This document shows, piece by piece, positions 5,227 through 8,456 of a DNA stretch of 8,456 nucleotides (position 1 is the first letter of the stretch; each line of letters starts with the position of its first letter). The stretch is taken from NCBI GenBank assembly GCA_016196415.1, contig JACPXS010000110.1, forward strand, positions 1 to 8,456. The letters run 5' to 3'. The translations under genes and the position numbers were made by a program. Source of the DNA: Candidatus Omnitrophota bacterium. Lineage in GTDB: Bacteria > Omnitrophota > Koll11 > Aquiviventales > Aquiviventaceae. Below the pieces are notes generated by a model. The model was not told the DNA's origin. It searched no databases and saw nothing but the letters and a program-made list of their open reading frames with translations.

Positions 5227-6431
5227 GGCCTCATGCGCTGAAGCGCCTCAATCACCCGCGCCTGCTGGCTGTCGGTCAGACCAACGGAAGAGGGCAGGCA
5301 CAGGGCTTTGCGCGCCAGATCCTCTGCAACGGGGCAGTCCATGCTCACGCCCCTCCGATGCGCGGGCGAGCGATGCAGCGGCTGCCACAACGGTCGGGTC
5401 TCAATCCCGAGCGTCTGGAGGCGCCGGTGCAACGCGCGGCTGTCCATCCCAGAGACCGCCTCGTTCACGAGCACCGTCGTCATCCACCACGCGCTGAAGG
5501 CCCACGGCGCCTCGGAGGGCACTGTCAGGCCAGGCGTCGAGGCCAATGCTTGCGCATAGCGGCGGGCGATCTGCCGTTTCGCCGCAAGGGATTCGTCCAA
5601 CCGCTCGACCTGCGCGCACCCCAGCGCGGCGTGCAGGTTGCTCAGGCGGTAGTTATACCCCACCTCGTGATGACTCGACTCAATCGGGTCGTCCTTGGCC
5701 TGGGTCGTGAGGTAGCGCGCGCGCTCGGCCCATGCCGCCTGGTCGGTGAGGATCATCCCGCCGCCGCCGGCGGTCACGGTTTTGTTGCCGTTGAAGCTCA
5801 GACAGCCAAGATCGCCGAGATGGCCCACCATCTGGTCCTGGTAGCGGGCCCCCAGACTTTCCGCCGCGTCTTCAATCACCACGAGCCCATACTTGCGGGC
5901 TTGCGCCAGCAGCGGCTCCATGTCACACGGATGGCCCAGGAGATGGACCGGCAGGATCGCCCGGACGCGCCGACCGGTGCGTGTGTGGTAGAGTGCGCCC
6001 CGACGCCAGCGGCACGCCCGCTCCAGCACGTCCTGCGCGCGCTGGGGATCCATCTGCCAGTACCGGCGTTCCGCATCGATAAACAGGGGCCAGGCGCCCA
6101 CGTAGCGGATGGCGTTGGCCGGGGCGATAAAACTCAACGAGGACACCAGGACGATCTCGTCCGGCTGCACGCCCGCCACCAAGAGGGCGATGTGGAGCGC
6201 CGCGGTGCCATTGACCGTCGCCACGCCATAGGCCGCCCCAAGCCGTCCGGCCACCATCTGCTCAAAGCGATCCACAAACGGGCCGACGGAGGAGACCCAG
6301 CCGGTCTCCAGGCACTCCTTGAGATAGCGCCATTCCTGCTCGTGGAGGGTCGGGGCGGTCAGCGGAATGGGGCCGTCCTCCTGCCCTCTCGCCGAGGTGT
6401 CAGATATGATAGGCGTGGGGGCGATACCCAT
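5223..6431 (-). CDS. legC: LegC-type PLP-dependent sugar aminotransferase
   Basis: A DegT/DnrJ/EryC1 (fold-type I) aminotransferase that would convert the 4-keto sugar made by the neighbouring dehydratase to the 4-amino sugar, a step in legionaminic-acid-type synthesis, using PLP and an amino donor (usually glutamate). The mature-like start IPLTAPTLHEQEWRYLKECL and TGWVSSVGPFVDRFE are close to what I know of LegC proteins. Also visible are NGTAALH, SFIAPANAIRY, the PLP-ring Asp in VIEDAAESLGA and the Schiff-base Lys in SFNGNKTVTAGGGGM (Lys225 when counted from the TTG at 6455, Lys217 from ATG 6431). Start: ATG 6431 is the first in-frame ATG and has AAGGA 8 nt upstream. It overlaps legB by 32 nt and adds ~21 residues before the conserved start. 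An ATT at 6368 with AGGAGG 8 nt upstream matches the usual family N-terminus, so the true start is unsettled. It shares the operon with its dehydratase. Confidence 0.85.
   Translation of the reverse strand: MGIAPTPIISDTSARGQEDGPIPLTAPTLHEQEWRYLKECLETGWVSSVGPFVDRFEQMVAGRLGAAYGVATVNGTAALHIALLVAGVQPDEIVLVSSLSFIAPANAIRYVGAWPLFIDAERRYWQMDPQRAQDVLERACRWRRGALYHTRTGRRVRAILPVHLLGHPCDMEPLLAQARKYGLVVIEDAAESLGARYQDQMVGHLGDLGCLSFNGNKTVTAGGGGMILTDQAAWAERARYLTTQAKDDPIESSHHEVGYNYRLSNLHAALGCAQVERLDESLAAKRQIARRYAQALASTPGLTVPSEAPWAFSAWWMTTVLVNEAVSGMDSRALHRRLQTLGIETRPLWQPLHRSPAHRRGVSMDCPVAEDLARKALCLPSSVGLTDSQQARVIEALQRMRP
6377..6382 (-). promoter_or_regulatory. Perfect AGGAGG Shine-Dalgarno inside the 5' end of legC
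   Basis: On the minus strand AGGAGG lies 8 nt before ATT 6368-6366, which encodes the first residue of the conserved IPLTAPT block. No ATG, GTG or TTG follows in frame at suitable spacing. This suggests either initiation at the rare codon ATT or a coincidental purine run within the coding region. Confidence 0.35.
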
Positions 6432-7392
6432 CCAGATGGTCCTTGATCCACTCAATCGTGTGGGTTAATCCGTCTTCCAAGGAGGTCGAGGGCTCCCACC
6501 CAAGCACGGTTCGTGCCACGGTGGGGTCGGCGACCAACCGCTCCACCTCGCTGGAAGCAGGTCGCAGCCGCTGGGCGTCCTGGTGAATCGCCAGCGGTCT
6601 GTCAAGGAGCTTGGCAATCATCTGGGCCAAGTTCTCGATCGTGATCTGGCGGCCCGAGCCAAGGTTCACCGTGCGCCCGATCGCCTGGGGGGTGGCAGCC
6701 GCGCGGATGAAGCCCTCCACGACGTCCCCCACGTAGTTGAGATCGCGCGTCGAAGCGGTGTTGCCCAGCCGGACGGTCTCGCCCGTCAGGCACTGGGTGA
6801 TGATGGTCGGCACAATCGCCCGAGCGGATTGGCGCGGACCAAAGGTGTTAAACGGCCTGAGCACGACCACCGGCATCCCATAGGAACAGGAAAACGCCTC
6901 GGCTAACTTCTCGGCGGCGATCTTGCTGGCCGCGTAGGGTGACTGCGCCTGTAGCGGGTGCGCTTCATCAATGGGGCTGTAGCGAGCCGTGCCATAGACC
7001 TCGCTCGTGGAGGTGTGCACGACGAGCTTCACCCCGGCGTCCTGCGCGGCCTGGAGCACGTTCAGCGTCCCCTCGACGTTCGTGCGCACATAGGCCAGCG
7101 GCGTGTGGTAGGAGTACGGAATCCCGATCAATGCCGCCAGATGGAAGACGACCTCGACGCCACGCATCGCGTCACGCAGCCCGTCGGCGTCCCGGACGTC
7201 GCCGACCAGCACCTGAATGTCCTCTTTGACCGGTGACCGATCCAGCCAGCCCCAGGTCCCCGAGGAGGTGTAGCGCACAAGCGCCCGGGCCCTGGCGCCC
7301 AAGGCCACCAGCCGCTCCGTCAGGTGGCTGCCGATGAACCCCCCCGCTCCAGTCACAAGGACAGTCTGATGCGACCACTCCATCGCGCTCAT
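6400..7392 (-). CDS. legB: LegB-type NAD-dependent sugar 4,6-dehydratase
   Basis: A 330-aa extended short-chain dehydrogenase. It probably removes water from a nucleotide-activated N-acetylglucosamine (GDP-GlcNAc in the Campylobacter legionaminic route) to give the 4-keto-6-deoxy sugar that LegC aminates. The NAD-binding Rossmann motif VTGAGGFIGSHL is at residues 13-24, DVRD at 65-68 and HLAALIGIPYSY at 84-95. The catalytic region is HTSTSEVYG (126-134) with Tyr153 and Lys157 in SPYAASK. LRPFNTFGPRQSARAIVP (178-195) is the pattern I associate with LegB. In RmlB-like dehydratases the active-site triplet is TDE. Here it is TSE, which I believe is the normal LegB form. Length is standard. ATG 7392 overlaps the preceding stop by ATGA. 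ATG 7383 (MEWSHQT) is an alternative. The end overlaps legC by about 32 nt. Confidence 0.88.
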   Translation of the reverse strand: MSAMEWSHQTVLVTGAGGFIGSHLTERLVALGARARALVRYTSSGTWGWLDRSPVKEDIQVLVGDVRDADGLRDAMRGVEVVFHLAALIGIPYSYHTPLAYVRTNVEGTLNVLQAAQDAGVKLVVHTSTSEVYGTARYSPIDEAHPLQAQSPYAASKIAAEKLAEAFSCSYGMPVVVLRPFNTFGPRQSARAIVPTIITQCLTGETVRLGNTASTRDLNYVGDVVEGFIRAAATPQAIGRTVNLGSGRQITIENLAQMIAKLLDRPLAIHQDAQRLRPASSEVERLVADPTVARTVLGWEPSTSLEDGLTHTIEWIKDHLDGYRPHAYHI

Positions 7393-8453
7393 ACGGCGTG
7401 CTGCTCGACATCGGTCATGGCCTTGTGGTACTGCTCAGGCCGCCCGATGTCCTGCCAATACTCCCGGATGGGGAAGCTGATCACCTGATAGCCCTGGGCG
7501 ACGAGCCGGCCGATGAGATCGGTCATGTGGGAGGGCTGGCCGCGGGGAATCATCCGACAGACCTTCGGATCCAAGAGGTAGATGCCCGCGTTGATGAAAT
7601 GCCGGACCACGGGCTTTTCCGTGATCCCCGTCACCCTCATGCCGTTGGTCTCCACCACGCCGTACGGCAGGCGCACCTCCTCTTGTCGGACGGCGACCGT
7701 CATGTCCGCCTGGTGCTCCTGATGAAACTCCCACATGGCCCGAAAATCCACTCGGGTGAGGATATCGCCGTTGATGACGAGCAGCGGCGTGTCCGACGCC
7801 TCCAACAGGCCGAGGGCGCCCGCCGTCCCCAGCGGATGATCTTCCTTGAGGTAGCGCAGCGTGACGCCGAAGTTGCGGCCGTCCCCAAAGTGGTTGGCGA
7901 TCACCTCGGCCTTGTAATGCGTGCTCAGGAAGACTTCTCGAATCCCGGTCTGGCGAAGCTGCCTCAGGATGTGCTCCAGGAGTGGTCGCTCTCCGATGGG
8001 CAGCATGGCCTTGGGCAGCTCGTTGGTCAGCGGGCGCAGACGATCGCCAGAGCCGCCGGCCATGACGACGGCCTGGACCGGCAAGTCCACCTCGCTGGCG
8101 AACTGACTCAGCAGCACGACATCAACCACCCGCCCTGCCTCATCCACCAGGGGGATGTGGCGCAGTTGGTGTTCGGTCATCATCCGCAGCAACTGCGCTT
8201 GGGGCGTCCCCACGGGAGCCGTCAGGGGCGTGGGATGGCGCGGAGGAGGCCGACGTTCCAGCAGCACGCGGAGGGGGGCGTCCAAGTCGAGGTCAGCCAG
8301 AATGGCCCGACGCAGATCCCCATCGGTCACGGTGGCGAGCAGCCGCGTGTCGTGATCGACGACCAGGGCGATGCCCTGGCCGTTGCGGTCAATGCATGCA
8401 ATCACCTGCCGGACCGAGCGGTCAGGCAAGATGAGCAGACGTTCAATGTCCAT
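7389..8453 (-). CDS. ptmE: CBS-domain sugar-1-phosphate nucleotidyltransferase, PtmE type
   Basis: A 354-aa protein that joins a sugar 1-phosphate to a nucleotide. In Campylobacter, PtmE makes GDP-glucosamine from glucosamine 1-phosphate and GTP, feeding GDP-GlcNAc to LegB. Two CBS-like repeats occupy about residues 8-60 (VTDGDLRRAIL at 42-52) and 70-125 (HQLRHIPLVDEAGRVV at 95-110). They may sense a nucleotide. The catalytic domain begins at QAVVMAGGSGDRLRPLTNEL (127-146), with PKAMLPIGERPLLEHIL at 147-163. Other motifs are HPLGTAGAL (206-214), NGD (228-230, candidate metal Asp), EKPVVRHFINAGIYL (279-293) and WQDIGRPEQY (333-342). Base specificity (GTP or other) cannot be read from motifs; the legBC context favours GTP. 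ATG 8453 is 3 nt from the edge and gives the family-like start MDIERLLILPD, so the gene is probably complete. Confidence 0.82.
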   Translation of the reverse strand: MDIERLLILPDRSVRQVIACIDRNGQGIALVVDHDTRLLATVTDGDLRRAILADLDLDAPLRVLLERRPPPRHPTPLTAPVGTPQAQLLRMMTEHQLRHIPLVDEAGRVVDVVLLSQFASEVDLPVQAVVMAGGSGDRLRPLTNELPKAMLPIGERPLLEHILRQLRQTGIREVFLSTHYKAEVIANHFGDGRNFGVTLRYLKEDHPLGTAGALGLLEASDTPLLVINGDILTRVDFRAMWEFHQEHQADMTVAVRQEEVRLPYGVVETNGMRVTGITEKPVVRHFINAGIYLLDPKVCRMIPRGQPSHMTDLIGRLVAQGYQVISFPIREYWQDIGRPEQYHKAMTDVEQHAV

Positions 8454-8456
8454 GTC

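Noticed and set aside
2384..5241. Other long plus-strand frames (2384-3193, 4603-5241)
   Set aside because: They lie opposite the 706-aa and 466-aa genes, have shadow-like composition and no ribosome-binding site or family pattern.
5358..6446. Long plus-strand open frame (362 aa)
   Set aside because: It is antisense to legC, His/Arg/Gln-rich and without recognisable motifs. High-GC genes commonly leave such open shadow frames.
1..8456. CRISPR arrays, tRNA or rRNA genes, transposases, integrase
   Set aside because: No regularly spaced repeats, no cloverleaf or rRNA signature and no recombinase motifs were seen on either strand.

Overview
The window is GC-rich and looks like part of a Gram-negative-type bacterial chromosome. 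It carries the end of a surface-glycan gene cluster on the minus strand (about 1372-8453), abutting a short plus-strand region (1-1377) that contains an integron-type gene cassette. I cannot assign a taxon. The high GC, the nonulosonic-acid sugar genes and the cassette would fit many environmental lineages.

Minus strand, in transcription order from 8453 downward: (1) a CBS-domain sugar-1-phosphate nucleotidyltransferase of the PtmE type; (2) a LegB-type NAD-dependent sugar 4,6-dehydratase; (3) a LegC-type PLP aminotransferase; (4) a 466-aa protein with polysaccharide-deacetylase-like (NodB-fold) motifs; (5) a 706-aa unrecognised protein with a GT-B-like C-terminal motif; (6) the first ~100 residues of an ABC exporter, cut off. 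Neighbouring genes overlap, four times by a 4-nt ATGA and once by about 32 nt, so they look like one tightly coupled transcript that starts outside the window. PtmE, LegB and LegC are early steps of the GDP-sugar route to CMP-legionaminic acid. The later genes (legH, legG, legI, legF) are not here and would be expected beyond position 8456 if the pathway is complete.

Plus strand: 35-394 and 387-572 are two overlapping small ORFs of unknown function. The second may be the front half of a frameshifted gene. At 736-1377 is the most notable object: a ParE/RelE-type toxin-antitoxin pair inside what looks like a complete mobile gene cassette. A 70-bp attC-like site (1308-1377) has the expected R''-L''-L'-R' layout, a GTTGGGC core and an extrahelical base. 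Its R'' box GGCTAAC is the exact reverse complement of GTTAGCC at 736-742, as expected if 737-1371 is one excisable cassette. An extended -10 promoter just upstream of the antitoxin suggests leaderless expression from within the cassette.

The ABC exporter gene is broken where it meets the cassette attC. Its frame stays open by chance across attC and antisense to the toxin-antitoxin genes down to position 780, but that extension is not exporter sequence. No integrase gene, tRNA, rRNA, CRISPR array or IS transposase is visible.
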